Source of the DNA: Candidatus Dadabacteria bacterium RIFCSPHIGHO2_12_FULL_53_21
GTDB lineage: Bacteria > Desulfobacterota_D > UBA1144 > Nemesobacterales > UBA2774
Assembly (NCBI GenBank): GCA_001775255.1
Contig: MFCJ01000132.1
Span: 2,015 to 16,487, forward strand
Reading direction: 5' to 3'
Length of the DNA stretch: 14,473 nt
The translations under genes and the position numbers were made by a program. Of the stretch, positions 6,139-13,148 are shown in pieces; position 1 is the first letter of the stretch, and each line of letters opens with the position of its first letter. Under the pieces are notes generated by a model. It was given only the letters and a program-made list of their open reading frames with translations, made no database searches and had not been told where the DNA came from.

Positions 6139-6891
6139 ATGGAATATGTCCAGTTATCTGTAGATGACGGAATTGCCACGGTTGCGATTAACAGGCCTAA
6201 AGTAAACGCGATAAACGAGCAGGTAGTCTCGGAGTTGACGGATACTTTCAGGGAATTAGCCCTGGATAGACAGATTAAAGCCGTCATTTTGACCGGGAAG
6301 GGAAGCTTCTTTTCATTCGGGTTCGATATCCCCGGGTTAATGGATTATTCGAAGGAGGAATTTCACAGGTTTGTCGTTAGCTTTTCCGATCTCGTTCGGT
6401 GTATTTTCACCTATCCGAAACCCGTAATCGCGGCTTTGAACGGGCATACGGTGGCGGGAGGGTGCATCCTTGCCATAGCCTGTGACAGGAGGGTTATGGT
6501 TACGGGGAAGGCGAAGATCGCGCTAAACGAGCTCACGATCGGCGCCACTATATTTACGAGCATTGCGGAGATTCTGAAGTTTACGGTCGGCCCGAGGAAC
6601 GCCCGGCAGCTGCTTTATTCCGGGAAAATGAACTCCGCGGAAGAAGCGCTGGCCTTGGGTCTCGTCGATGAAGTGCACTCCGAGGAGGGTTTCGCCGATG
6701 CCGCGCTCCGCTCCGCGCGTGACCTTGCCGAAAAGGACGGGGAGGCGTTCGGGAGCGTTAAGAACCTCCTCAGGAAGGACGCGCTCGACATTATCGGGAG
6801 GGATGAAGGGTCTTCCATATCGGAGTTCGTCGATATTTGGTACTCTCAAAACACCCGTGATAAATTAAGGAAGATAGAAATCCGCGGCTAG
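6139..6891 (+). CDS. Enoyl-CoA hydratase/isomerase (crotonase) family protein
   Basis: A 250-residue crotonase-fold enzyme, normally a trimer or hexamer acting on acyl-CoA thioesters. Seen: VAINRPKVNAINEQ at 15-28; GKGSFFSFGFDIPGL (54-68), the oxyanion/CoA segment usually read as FSAGAD; and ALNGHTVAGGCILAIACDRRV (99-119). The start at 6139 has AAGGAGG 5 bases upstream; an in-frame ATG at 6070 lies before the likely promoter and is rejected. Alignment by eye to rat mitochondrial hydratase puts Ile110 where Glu144 (GGGCE) should be, while Glu131 fits the second glutamate (Glu164). One remaining acid is more like enoyl-CoA isomerases than true hydratases, so the reaction is uncertain. The length is typical of the family. 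Confidence 0.9.
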   Translation: MEYVQLSVDDGIATVAINRPKVNAINEQVVSELTDTFRELALDRQIKAVILTGKGSFFSFGFDIPGLMDYSKEEFHRFVVSFSDLVRCIFTYPKPVIAALNGHTVAGGCILAIACDRRVMVTGKAKIALNELTIGATIFTSIAEILKFTVGPRNARQLLYSGKMNSAEEALALGLVDEVHSEEGFADAALRSARDLAEKDGEAFGSVKNLLRKDALDIIGRDEGSSISEFVDIWYSQNTRDKLRKIEIRG

Positions 6892-6930
6892 GCGCGGGTA
6901 TCTGACGGAATTATATATAGCTCAAGAGCC

Positions 6931-7473
6931 ATGATTAAAAAGTGGAAAATAATAAAGTCCGAACCTCTGTCGTCGAACAGGGTTTTTTCAACCAGAAAGG
7001 ATACGAGCGTCTCCCCTATAACCGGGGAGGAGCACGAGTTCTTCGTGATAGAGGCCCCTGACTGGGTAAATGTCGTCGCGGTTACCGACAGGGACGAAGT
7101 CCTTTTGATCAGGCAGTACAGGCACGGTATCGAGTCCGAGACTATCGAGATTCCGGGCGGCTGCATCGATCGGGCGGAAACACCGCTCGAAGCCGCCAAA
7201 CGGGAGCTCCTTGAAGAGACGGGTTACGTTTCAGACGACTGGTCCTGTATAGGGGAGGTCATCCCGAATCCCGCCATACAGACAAATACCTGCTACACCT
7301 TCCTCGCCGCAGGTTCACGGAAGGAGAGAGAGCCCTACTTCGATACGACCGAGTATATCGTTACTTTCAAAGCGCCCGTTCGGGACATTCCGAAGCTGGT
7401 GTTGGAAAAGCGTATTACACATTCGCTAGTCGTTTCGGCATTTTACTGGTTTGGCCTCCATAGTCGTAAATAA
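6931..7473 (+). CDS. Nudix hydrolase, ADP-ribose pyrophosphatase-like
   Basis: A 180-residue Nudix protein. The complete Nudix box runs from G77 to G98 with E83, R91, E92, E95 and E96 in the G-x5-E-x7-RE-U-x-EE-x-G pattern, which binds the catalytic Mg/Mn ions. RQYRHG (61-66) and EIPGG (73-77) just before the box are the usual features of the ADP-ribose pyrophosphatase subgroup, which hydrolyses ADP-ribose or related nucleotide sugars to AMP and sugar phosphate. The N-terminal beta sheet (residues 1-45) also fits that subgroup. The gene follows the crotonase-family gene after 39 bases on the same strand, possibly in one transcript. The ribosome site is weak. The exact substrate cannot be read from sequence. 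Confidence 0.92.
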   Translation: MIKKWKIIKSEPLSSNRVFSTRKDTSVSPITGEEHEFFVIEAPDWVNVVAVTDRDEVLLIRQYRHGIESETIEIPGGCIDRAETPLEAAKRELLEETGYVSDDWSCIGEVIPNPAIQTNTCYTFLAAGSRKEREPYFDTTEYIVTFKAPVRDIPKLVLEKRITHSLVVSAFYWFGLHSRK

Positions 7474-7508
7474 TTATGACGCCTCGTGGTTCAAAGTTTT
7501 GAGGGTTA

Positions 7509-7520
7509 ATTCTTAAGAAT
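7509..7520 (+). repeat. 12-bp perfect palindrome ATTCTTAAGAAT
   Basis: A perfect 12-base palindrome in the 151-base gap between the Nudix gene and the exported DUF4124-like gene. It lies about 50 bases upstream of the candidate promoter. It could be an operator half-site pair, but being short and AT-rich it may be chance. Confidence 0.25.
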
Positions 7521-7568
7521 CAGGTTTAAGTGTTGTTTTGGGTCAGCTATATATATTAATTTTTAATG

Positions 7569-7597
7569 TTGAGTATTCGTTCCGGCGGGTGTATATT
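7569..7597 (+). promoter_or_regulatory. Candidate promoter for the exported DUF4124-like gene
   Basis: TTGAGT (7569-7574), a 17-base spacer and TATATT (7592-7597) match the sigma-70 consensus at 4/6 and 5/6 positions. The implied start near 7604 leaves a leader of about 20 bases containing the GAGGAGG ribosome site. Confidence 0.45.
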
Positions 7598-7624
7598 TAT
7601 AGTGAGCATTTGAGGAGGCAGAAC

Positions 7625-8227
7625 ATGTCCCGCTCCTTATTCCTGAAACTATACATAGCCGGAAGCATGGTGCTGCTGTCTGCCGGCCCTGCATTCCCTC
7701 AGTCGGGCGCGCCAGCTGCCCCGGCGCCCGCTCCGGCGCCTGCGCCTCCGGTCCCCGCTGATTTTCCCTCGTATATAGTTACCCCGAGCGAGGATTTGAA
7801 CCCATTCGATCTTTCCACGATGCAGAAGAGCTCGGAGACGAATTTCAGAGACGGTACCGGGACACTCGGCACAACCGTCGAGCGTCAGAGCAATATAGAA
7901 GTAAATGAAGCGCTCCAGAAGAAAAGACAGGAAAGGATGAAAGCGGCTGAGGAAGCCAGGGCGAATAATCTTCAAACGCCGGAAGATACAGAGGGCGAAG
8001 GCGCCCCGTCTGCGGAAGAGATCACCCCCGCCGGGCCGCCTCAGCTGGGCGACTCAGCCAGGGATCTGGATACGCCCGGTGTGAGGGGAGGGCTTTTCAC
8101 CTGGACCGATGAACAGGGAGTGCTTCACGCGACGAACGACATTGGACAAGTACCGATCAAGTATCAGGTCGAGGCGCTCGAGAATTCAAACAACATCGAA
8201 TTGAATAAAGGCACAAACGACAATTAA
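7625..8227 (+). CDS. Exported proline-rich protein with DUF4124-like C-terminus
   Basis: A 200-residue protein starting at the ATG at 7625, supported by GAGGAGG 5-6 bases upstream; longer in-frame reading from 7538 would precede the promoter and bury the signal peptide. Residues 1-26 (basic start, hydrophobic core, cut near PAFPQ) are a Sec signal. Next comes a low-complexity APAPAPAPAPP tract (about 30-45), probably a flexible spacer. A charged, probably helical stretch with QKKRQERMKAAEEARAN (98-114) follows. Residues 157-181 (LFTWTDEQGVLHATNDIGQVP) match the DUF4124 pattern, short Trp-containing beta units found in many Gram-negative periplasmic proteins, of unknown function. Its partner is not identifiable. 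It is convergent with the next minus-strand gene, 14 bases away. Confidence 0.78.
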   Translation: MSRSLFLKLYIAGSMVLLSAGPAFPQSGAPAAPAPAPAPAPPVPADFPSYIVTPSEDLNPFDLSTMQKSSETNFRDGTGTLGTTVERQSNIEVNEALQKKRQERMKAAEEARANNLQTPEDTEGEGAPSAEEITPAGPPQLGDSARDLDTPGVRGGLFTWTDEQGVLHATNDIGQVPIKYQVEALENSNNIELNKGTNDN

Positions 8228-8241
8228 AAGCTGACCGCCCG

Positions 8242-8517
8242 CTATTTTTTGTTCCTGGCTTTATTTTCCTTTTCCGTAAGCTCCGTGACTTTTTCTTCCA
8301 GGTTTTCAAGCTTGGAAGAGAGCCTTTTTATTTGCCCCTCGAGTATGTAGAGGGAGTCGTTGGTGCTCTCGGTCCGCTTAAGAAGCATTACGCCCAGGCC
8401 GACTAGGGGGGCGACTATGAAGATGAGCTGAAATAAGTACCCGGGTCCGCTATCCGAGCAGCCGCTCAGGAATAACCCCGTGTATATTATTGCGGATAGA
8501 ATCAGTACGTTTCTCAT
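8242..8517 (-). CDS. Small envelope protein: lipobox, membrane helix and coiled coil
   Basis: A 91-residue protein without a recognised family. Residues 1-20 look like a lipoprotein signal (lipobox LSGC, Cys20). A second hydrophobic segment follows at about 27-46 (LFQLIFIVAPLVGLGVMLL), which is unusual for a lipoprotein and could make it a two-helix membrane protein instead. The C-terminal half (51-91) is a charged coiled coil with heptad-like Leu/Ile spacing (LEGQIKRLSSKLENLEEKV), ending in a basic tail. The AAGGAGG ribosome site 8 bases before the ATG is strong, which supports a real gene. It lies 66 bases downstream of trmB. Multimerisation at the membrane is a reasonable guess; the function is unknown. 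Confidence 0.7.
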   Translation of the reverse strand: MRNVLILSAIIYTGLFLSGCSDSGPGYLFQLIFIVAPLVGLGVMLLKRTESTNDSLYILEGQIKRLSSKLENLEEKVTELTEKENKARNKK

Positions 8518-8583
8518 TTTTCAATCCTCCTTCTGATTTGATTCACTCATATTTTACCTGAGTTATCGGCCCGATAGCCTGTC

Positions 8584-9201
8584 TCATTTCATGTTTTTAA
8601 ACCTCATGTAATGGATTTCCCTCCCCTCGGCCCTGAATTCCTTTTCGTAGGTAGTTTCCGTGCGCCCGGGCATGTGAAGCATGTAGCCGGGTTCAGGGAG
8701 AACGGATTCAAACAGATTTATTTTTCTCATTGTGTATAGAGCGTTTATAACGTACTCACGGTGATCGCTCGCTATCTCCAGATCCGCTCCCCCTTTCATG
8801 ATCCCGGAAAGCTTCTTCAGGAATCCGCGGTTGATAATCCTGTGCTTTATATGCCTGTCCTTGGGCCAGGGGTCGGGAAAATTGATATAGGCGGTCGAGA
8901 AGGAGTCGGGGCGGAATATTTCCCCGGCCGCGATATCCGCGTCCATGTGAATAAATTTGACGTTCATCACCCTTTGGCGCTTCGCCCGCTTTACCGCCTT
9001 GTTAAACCTTCTCTTTTTTATCTCTATCCCGATGTAATTCTTCTCCGGGCTGCCGAGCGCATTTTCGATGAGGAAGTCGCCGTCCCCGAACCCGATCTCG
9101 AGCAGGCAATCGTTCCCGTTCCCGAACACCGACTTCAGGTCGAGCGGTAAAATGAGGAGGGATATATCGAGAGCCGGATTTATAATCTCCGAATTGTCCA
9201 T
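8584..9201 (-). CDS. trmB: tRNA (guanine-N7-)-methyltransferase
   Basis: A 205-residue TrmB, which uses S-adenosylmethionine to make m7G46 in the variable loop of tRNAs. The SAM-binding motif LLEIGFGDGDFL is at 33-44. YINFPDPWPKDRH (105-117), followed by HRI at 120-122, is the TrmB signature, and ASDHREY (144-150) and the C-terminal TETTYEKEF complete the family pattern. The length is close to the bacterial norm of about 210-240. It follows aroB by 42 bases and probably belongs to the same minus-strand operon. The N-terminus lacks the long extension seen in some members, and ATG 9201 is the obvious start. Confidence 0.96.
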   Translation of the reverse strand: MDNSEIINPALDISLLILPLDLKSVFGNGNDCLLEIGFGDGDFLIENALGSPEKNYIGIEIKKRRFNKAVKRAKRQRVMNVKFIHMDADIAAGEIFRPDSFSTAYINFPDPWPKDRHIKHRIINRGFLKKLSGIMKGGADLEIASDHREYVINALYTMRKINLFESVLPEPGYMLHMPGRTETTYEKEFRAEGREIHYMRFKNMK

Positions 9202-9243
9202 GGTTGCGGTCGTGCAGAACGTCTTGATATAAATGGAGCTTTA

Positions 9244-10338
9244 CTATACGGCATCCCTGATGAGCGATTCGTCGGTTTTAAGCCCGTAGCTGCCGTCAAT
9301 CTCGGCCATCCTGCCTATAGTTTCCGGGAGGACCATCTCGATCTTCCCGCCGCGGGATTTTTTGTCGAGCTTCATCGTATCGATAATATTCTCTATTTTC
9401 ATGTATTCGGGCATCGATGTCGGAAGCCCCGCCCGGGTCAGGAGTCGTGTGAGTCTCCCGAGCTCTTCTTCCTTCCATAGTCCCATACCGACTGCGATCT
9501 TTCCCTCGGCCGCCATCCCGATGGAAATCGCCTCACCGTGAGTGATTTTATAGTCGGATAGGTTCTCGACGGCATGACCTATCGTGTGGCCGAAGTTCAG
9601 TATCTTCCTCAAGTTCGATTCCCTTTCGTCCTTCTCGACGACCTCTCCCTTTATTTCGCACCCTCTTTTTATTATACGGGTCAGGGCCCCCTTATCGTAT
9701 GAGAATACGCTGTCCATATTGCGCTCGAGGAATAAAAAGAGGTCGTCGTCCTTAATAACGCCGTATTTAATCACCTCGGCGAGGCCTTCCCTTATCTCCT
9801 TTTCGTTTAGTGTCAGGAGCGTGTTCACGTCTATATATACCCTCCACGGCTGATGGAACGCGCCGATAAGGTTTTTACCGTGCGGGGTGTCGACGGCGGT
9901 CTTCCCGCCTATCGAGCTGTCGACGCATGCGACGAGCGTGGTCGGGACCTGGATGTACGGGATGCCGCGCGTGTATGTGGCTGCGACGTATCCCGCTATA
10001 TCGCCCACCACTCCCCCGCCGAGCGCTACGACGGCGGAGTCCCTGCCGAATTTATTTTCAAGCATGTGGTCTTCGATCCGGGCTTTCGTCTCCCGGCTCT
10101 TCTGCTTTTCTCCCGCAGGGAATGCGATAATGTGCGTATCTAGTCCCGCCCTTTCGAATTCCTCCAAGAGGGCATTTCCGTAGAGGCCCTCGACCGTCGA
10201 ATCGGTGACTATGGCGAATTTATAGGCGAGCCCGGATTCCTTAATCTCCCACGGTACGCGTCTCAGCAAATCCTCGCCGATAAGGATATCGTATGACTTG
10301 TCCTCGCTGATTTTCAGGTTTACCCTTATCTTTTCCAT
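9244..10338 (-). CDS. aroB: 3-dehydroquinate synthase
   Basis: A 364-residue AroB, the second shikimate-pathway enzyme, which converts DAHP to 3-dehydroquinate using NAD and a divalent metal in the cytoplasm. Seen: the NAD-binding GGGVVGD at 107-113; the signature PTTLVACVDSSIGGKTAVD (132-150); GLAEVIKYG (185-193), with Glu187 preceding as metal-site region; and the metal-binding FGHTIGHAVE and HGEAISIGM in the C-terminal domain. The length is standard (about 350-370). It lies 22 bases after the lipid-kinase gene and 42 bases before trmB. No regulator of aromatic amino acid synthesis is visible; the context suggests constitutive housekeeping expression. Confidence 0.97.
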   Translation of the reverse strand: MEKIRVNLKISEDKSYDILIGEDLLRRVPWEIKESGLAYKFAIVTDSTVEGLYGNALLEEFERAGLDTHIIAFPAGEKQKSRETKARIEDHMLENKFGRDSAVVALGGGVVGDIAGYVAATYTRGIPYIQVPTTLVACVDSSIGGKTAVDTPHGKNLIGAFHQPWRVYIDVNTLLTLNEKEIREGLAEVIKYGVIKDDDLFLFLERNMDSVFSYDKGALTRIIKRGCEIKGEVVEKDERESNLRKILNFGHTIGHAVENLSDYKITHGEAISIGMAAEGKIAVGMGLWKEEELGRLTRLLTRAGLPTSMPEYMKIENIIDTMKLDKKSRGGKIEMVLPETIGRMAEIDGSYGLKTDESLIRDAV

Positions 10339-10360
10339 GCCGCCCGCCGTATCAATAATA

Positions 10361-11335
10361 TTATAGATCTATATCCTTTTCACCCCTGAACGAGAATATC
10401 CTCACTTTCGGTCCTGCCTCCAGCAGTACATCGGTCGGCTCCTCGCCGCTGAATATTTCTCCGTCGATAATGTACCCTCTGTTCCTTTCGACCCGGAGCG
10501 ATCTGACTGCCCTGTTCACGAAATCCCCGTTCTTGTCCGACTTGAGGCTCCTGTAGAGCCCGAGGGGCAGCGTGTGCCTCTGCTCTTTTATATAGTTTTC
10601 CCTGACGTAGACCAGGTTAAAGGATGTGCCTGGTACGGATTCCTCAGCGAAGATATCGAAGCCGAAGATAAATTTTTTCAGGCTCGAGGCGATTATCAGG
10701 ACGTGGCCGTCGTGAGGCAGTTTCCCGCCGTCCGCGTAGACCGTCGAATCCACGTTCTCGAACGGGCCCCGGCCCCCGTTCGACAAGAGCGTCAGTATCG
10801 TCTTGATAGTCATCATGGAAGCTACCTGGATTCCCGCGCCCTGTTTGTAGTAATCGATGAGGAATCTATAGAGGAACCCGTCTATCCACGAAAACCCGTA
10901 ATATGGCTCGTCGAGCTTCGAATCCTGTAAGCGGATAAGCCCCCTCTCTATAACACCTACGGGCGCACCCCGCCTCAGTATGTCGTTTAACTTCCGGCAA
11001 ATCACGAACTGGCTCTCCCGGAGACCCGCGTCCGAGCCTATCATATTGATCGTACCGCTCATCAGGGGCAGGATTACCGGCAGCTCGTCTTCGCCGAATA
11101 GCTTCAAATAAGTGCTCATTACGCTGCATATCGTTCCGTCCCCTCCGCTTATCAGGAGCAGCTTTACCCCTTCCCCCTGGAATTCGTTCATGACCCCGGC
11201 GATCTCGAGCTTGTTTTTTGTCGTGCGGAGTATCGCCCGTCCGCCGAATATATCGCTCAGCTTTTTGATGACTGCGGCAGTTCTCCTGCTGTTAATCTTT
11301 GCCGACGGGTTTAAGATAATGCCTATCTGTTTCAT
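10361..11335 (-). CDS. Diacylglycerol/lipid kinase family protein
   Basis: A 324-residue protein of the DAGK-catalytic/YegS-like lipid kinase family, which phosphorylates a lipid hydroxyl with ATP. Seen: KQIGIILNPSAKINSRR at the N-terminus, the usual first strand and phosphate loop; LLLISGGDGTICSVMSTYL (59-77), whose GGDGT is the nucleotide-binding signature; a central beta-rich region; and a C-terminal strand set ending DVLLEAGPKVRIFSF. An in-frame extension to 11419 lies wholly inside apt and lacks family similarity; the ATG at 11335 gives the normal N-terminus. This ATG overlaps the apt stop as ATGA, so translation is probably coupled. The lipid substrate (diacylglycerol, undecaprenol, other) cannot be decided. 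Confidence 0.87.
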   Translation of the reverse strand: MKQIGIILNPSAKINSRRTAAVIKKLSDIFGGRAILRTTKNKLEIAGVMNEFQGEGVKLLLISGGDGTICSVMSTYLKLFGEDELPVILPLMSGTINMIGSDAGLRESQFVICRKLNDILRRGAPVGVIERGLIRLQDSKLDEPYYGFSWIDGFLYRFLIDYYKQGAGIQVASMMTIKTILTLLSNGGRGPFENVDSTVYADGGKLPHDGHVLIIASSLKKFIFGFDIFAEESVPGTSFNLVYVRENYIKEQRHTLPLGLYRSLKSDKNGDFVNRAVRSLRVERNRGYIIDGEIFSGEEPTDVLLEAGPKVRIFSFRGEKDIDL

Positions 11336-11853
11336 GCCTCGTATTGGACCACCGACCATACTGGGTAGGGCGAGAGCTTTTTCTGACCTTCGAGCTCGGT
11401 GAGCTCGACGAGGAAGCAATACCCCGCGATTTCGCCTCCGAGTTTCTCTATGAGGTCCCCGGCCGCTTTTGCGGTGCCCCCTGTCGCCAAAAGGTCGTCG
11501 ATGAGCACTACCCTGCTCCCGTGATGTATCGCGTCCCTGTGCACCTCGAGCGAGTCCGACCCGTATTCGAGGTCGTAAGACGCGTTTATCGTTACGTACG
11601 GCAGCTTTCCGGGCTTCCTCACGATGACCAGCCCCGTATGGAGCTTCATTGCGAGGGCCGACGCGAATATGAACCCCCGCGACTCGATCCCCACGAGGTA
11701 ATCGACTCCGCCCCCGCCCAGCATTCCCGCCATCCGGTCGATCGCGGCCTCGTATGCCTTCGCGTTCTGAAGGAGCGGCGTGATGTCGTGAAATATAATT
11801 CCCTTCTTCGGGAAGTCGGGTATGTCCCTGATGTATTGCTTGAGATCGATCAT
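11332..11853 (-). CDS. apt: Adenine phosphoribosyltransferase
   Basis: A 173-residue Apt, which makes AMP and pyrophosphate from adenine and PRPP (purine salvage). Seen: IRDIPDFPKKGIIFHDITPLL (8-28), the characteristic N-terminus; GIESRGFIFASALA (55-68); KPGKLPY (80-86); and the PRPP-binding loop VVLIDDLLATGGTAKA at 115-130. The length matches the family (about 170-180). The start has TAGGAGA 7 bases upstream. It lies 19 bases after the LysM-M23 gene and overlaps the next gene (lipid kinase) by 4 bases through ATGA, indicating one operon. The end ...VWSVVQYEA is normal, so the gene is intact. Confidence 0.97.
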   Translation of the reverse strand: MIDLKQYIRDIPDFPKKGIIFHDITPLLQNAKAYEAAIDRMAGMLGGGGVDYLVGIESRGFIFASALAMKLHTGLVIVRKPGKLPYVTINASYDLEYGSDSLEVHRDAIHHGSRVVLIDDLLATGGTAKAAGDLIEKLGGEIAGYCFLVELTELEGQKKLSPYPVWSVVQYEA

Positions 11854-11872
11854 TTGCGATTCTCCTATTATC

Positions 11873-12589
11873 CTAAGGCAGGTAATTAAGCGGATTTACC
11901 GGTTTGCCGTCGTTCCTCACTTCGAAGTGGAGGTGGCTGCCCGTCGCATTCCCCGTGGCTCCGACCTCCGCGATTACCTCTCCCGACCTGACGCATGTGC
12001 CCGGTTTCACATCGTTCCCGCTGTTGTGGGCGTAGAGGGTGCTTATCCCCCCGCCGTGCTCTATTACAATTATCCTCCCGTACCCCGAAAATCCCCTCAT
12101 GCCGTCCGTGCTTATGAGGACGAGCCCGTCAGCGGCCGCCCTGATAGGCGTGCCGCTCGGGGCCGGAATGTCTATGCCCCAGTGAAACCTCCTACCGCGT
12201 TTACCGAAGCCCGAGGATATCTTTCCCGGCAGGGGCCAAATGAGCCCGGTGGAAACCACCGCCCCCGGAATTTTAAGCATCGTCCCCGCCGGGATGTCCG
12301 TGTAATCCTCTATATTATTGACCTCGATCAGCTCTTCGACCGTAGTACCGTACATAACCGATACCCGGTATAGTGTCTCCCCCTCTTCGAGCATATGGTA
12401 CCTGTAGCCCTCCCTCACGGTTAACTTCCCCGTCAGGCATCGTTCAATATCCTTTTCACTCACCTTGGGAATGGACGGCGGCGGCGGGCTCTTACCGCAG
12501 GCCCCGAGCAGCGCCAGTAACAATAAGCCCGATAGCCATTTCCACCGCCTCCCTGGGATTGTCTGCCTGTCTAATGTCGGATGATACAT
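11873..12589 (-). CDS. LysM and M23 metallopeptidase lipoprotein (NlpD-like)
   Basis: A 238-residue predicted lipoprotein. Residues 13-31 (RRWKWLSGLLLLALLGAC) give a signal with lipobox LGAC, Cys31. A Pro-rich linker follows, then a LysM domain at about 64-108 (YHMLEEGETLYRVSVMYGTT, ending GTMLKIP), which binds peptidoglycan glycan. The C-terminal M23 domain (about 118-238) has HWGID (Zn ligands H136, D140), LYAH (H188) and HLHFEV (H219, H221), so the zinc site looks complete and the enzyme may be an active endopeptidase rather than a degenerate activator like E. coli NlpD. The ATG at 12589 overlaps the upstream LOG-like gene by 98 bases with no strong ribosome site, so the exact start is less sure than the domains. 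Confidence 0.92.
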   Translation of the reverse strand: MYHPTLDRQTIPGRRWKWLSGLLLLALLGACGKSPPPPSIPKVSEKDIERCLTGKLTVREGYRYHMLEEGETLYRVSVMYGTTVEELIEVNNIEDYTDIPAGTMLKIPGAVVSTGLIWPLPGKISSGFGKRGRRFHWGIDIPAPSGTPIRAAADGLVLISTDGMRGFSGYGRIIVIEHGGGISTLYAHNSGNDVKPGTCVRSGEVIAEVGATGNATGSHLHFEVRNDGKPVNPLNYLP

Positions 12590-12968
12590 CCCAAGTTTTT
12601 ATCCCTATGACCGGAATTTCCAATCTGAGAGCGAAGGCAATTTCAGATAATGTACCGAAGCTCCCGCCTATTGCAATTAGTGCGTCGCTCGAGCGTACGA
12701 CTATTATATTCCTGCCGTGTCCCATGCCTGTGACAATGGGTATGTCGACGTAAGGGTTAGCCTCGTTTTTGAGTTCCCCGGGGATGATTCCCACGGTCAG
12801 ACCCCCTTCGGACTTCGCGCCTTTGCAGGCGGCTTCCATGACGCCGCCCATGCCGCCGCATATGAGCGTGCATTTCCTGCGCGCTATCTCCCTTCCGGCC
12901 TCAAACGCCGTGACGTACTCCTCCTCGCCCGCATCCCCCGCCCCTATCACTCCTATTACGATCTCCAT
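12492..12968 (-). CDS. LOG-like Rossmann nucleotide-binding protein (TIGR00725-type)
   Basis: Called at 158 residues from the ATG at 12968. This start places IGVIGAGDAG at residues 5-14, as in TIGR00725/lysine-decarboxylase-like (LOG) proteins of about 160 residues; a GTG start at 13040 would add 24 residues without family features or a ribosome site. Seen: LICGGMGGVMEAACKGA (35-51) and AIGGSFGTLSEIAFAL (99-114), which correspond to the family's GGG-x-x-G-x-M and GG-x-GT-x-x-E motifs that bind a nucleotide monophosphate. True LOG enzymes release cytokinin-type bases from their riboside monophosphates; whether this subgroup does is not known. Its 3' end encodes, in another frame, the signal peptide of the M23 lipoprotein. 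Confidence 0.82.
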   Translation of the reverse strand: MEIVIGVIGAGDAGEEEYVTAFEAGREIARRKCTLICGGMGGVMEAACKGAKSEGGLTVGIIPGELKNEANPYVDIPIVTGMGHGRNIIVVRSSDALIAIGGSFGTLSEIAFALRLEIPVIGIKTWDVSSDIRQADNPREAVEMAIGLIVTGAARGLR

Positions 12969-13148
12969 GCCGGACAAGATTATATGCTTTTTCCGGTCCT
13001 GACTCAAACGGGATAGCGGCTGCGGTCCGTTTCCCGTCACGGGAGCGGTCAGCGCTTCGGGTTAATAAAACTTGATTTTGATCCCGTCATCTTATAACTT
13101 TTAAATGAACGGTTAGAATATCCGGCTGACTGGAACAGGGGGGAATAA

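Noticed and set aside
7705..7757. Tandem repeat encoding Ala-Pro units
   Set aside because: It is a low-complexity linker inside a coding region, too short and irregular to be a CRISPR or a genomic repeat element.
11344..12373. Long + strand open frames opposite apt and the M23 gene
   Set aside because: They mirror highly conserved genes on the other strand and show no signal, domain or ribosome site of their own.
12969..13040. Extension of the LOG-like protein to the GTG at 13040
   Set aside because: The added 24 residues have no family counterpart, and no ribosome site precedes the GTG. The ATG at 12968 has only a weak site too, so this start remains somewhat open.
13041..13148. Promoters in the divergent gap between the LOG-like gene and the secreted protein gene
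   Set aside because: Only TTGATT with a 15-base spacer and TATAAC on the + strand, and a lone TATAAG on the minus strand, were found. The spacing or -35 match is too poor to call a promoter, though one must exist nearby.
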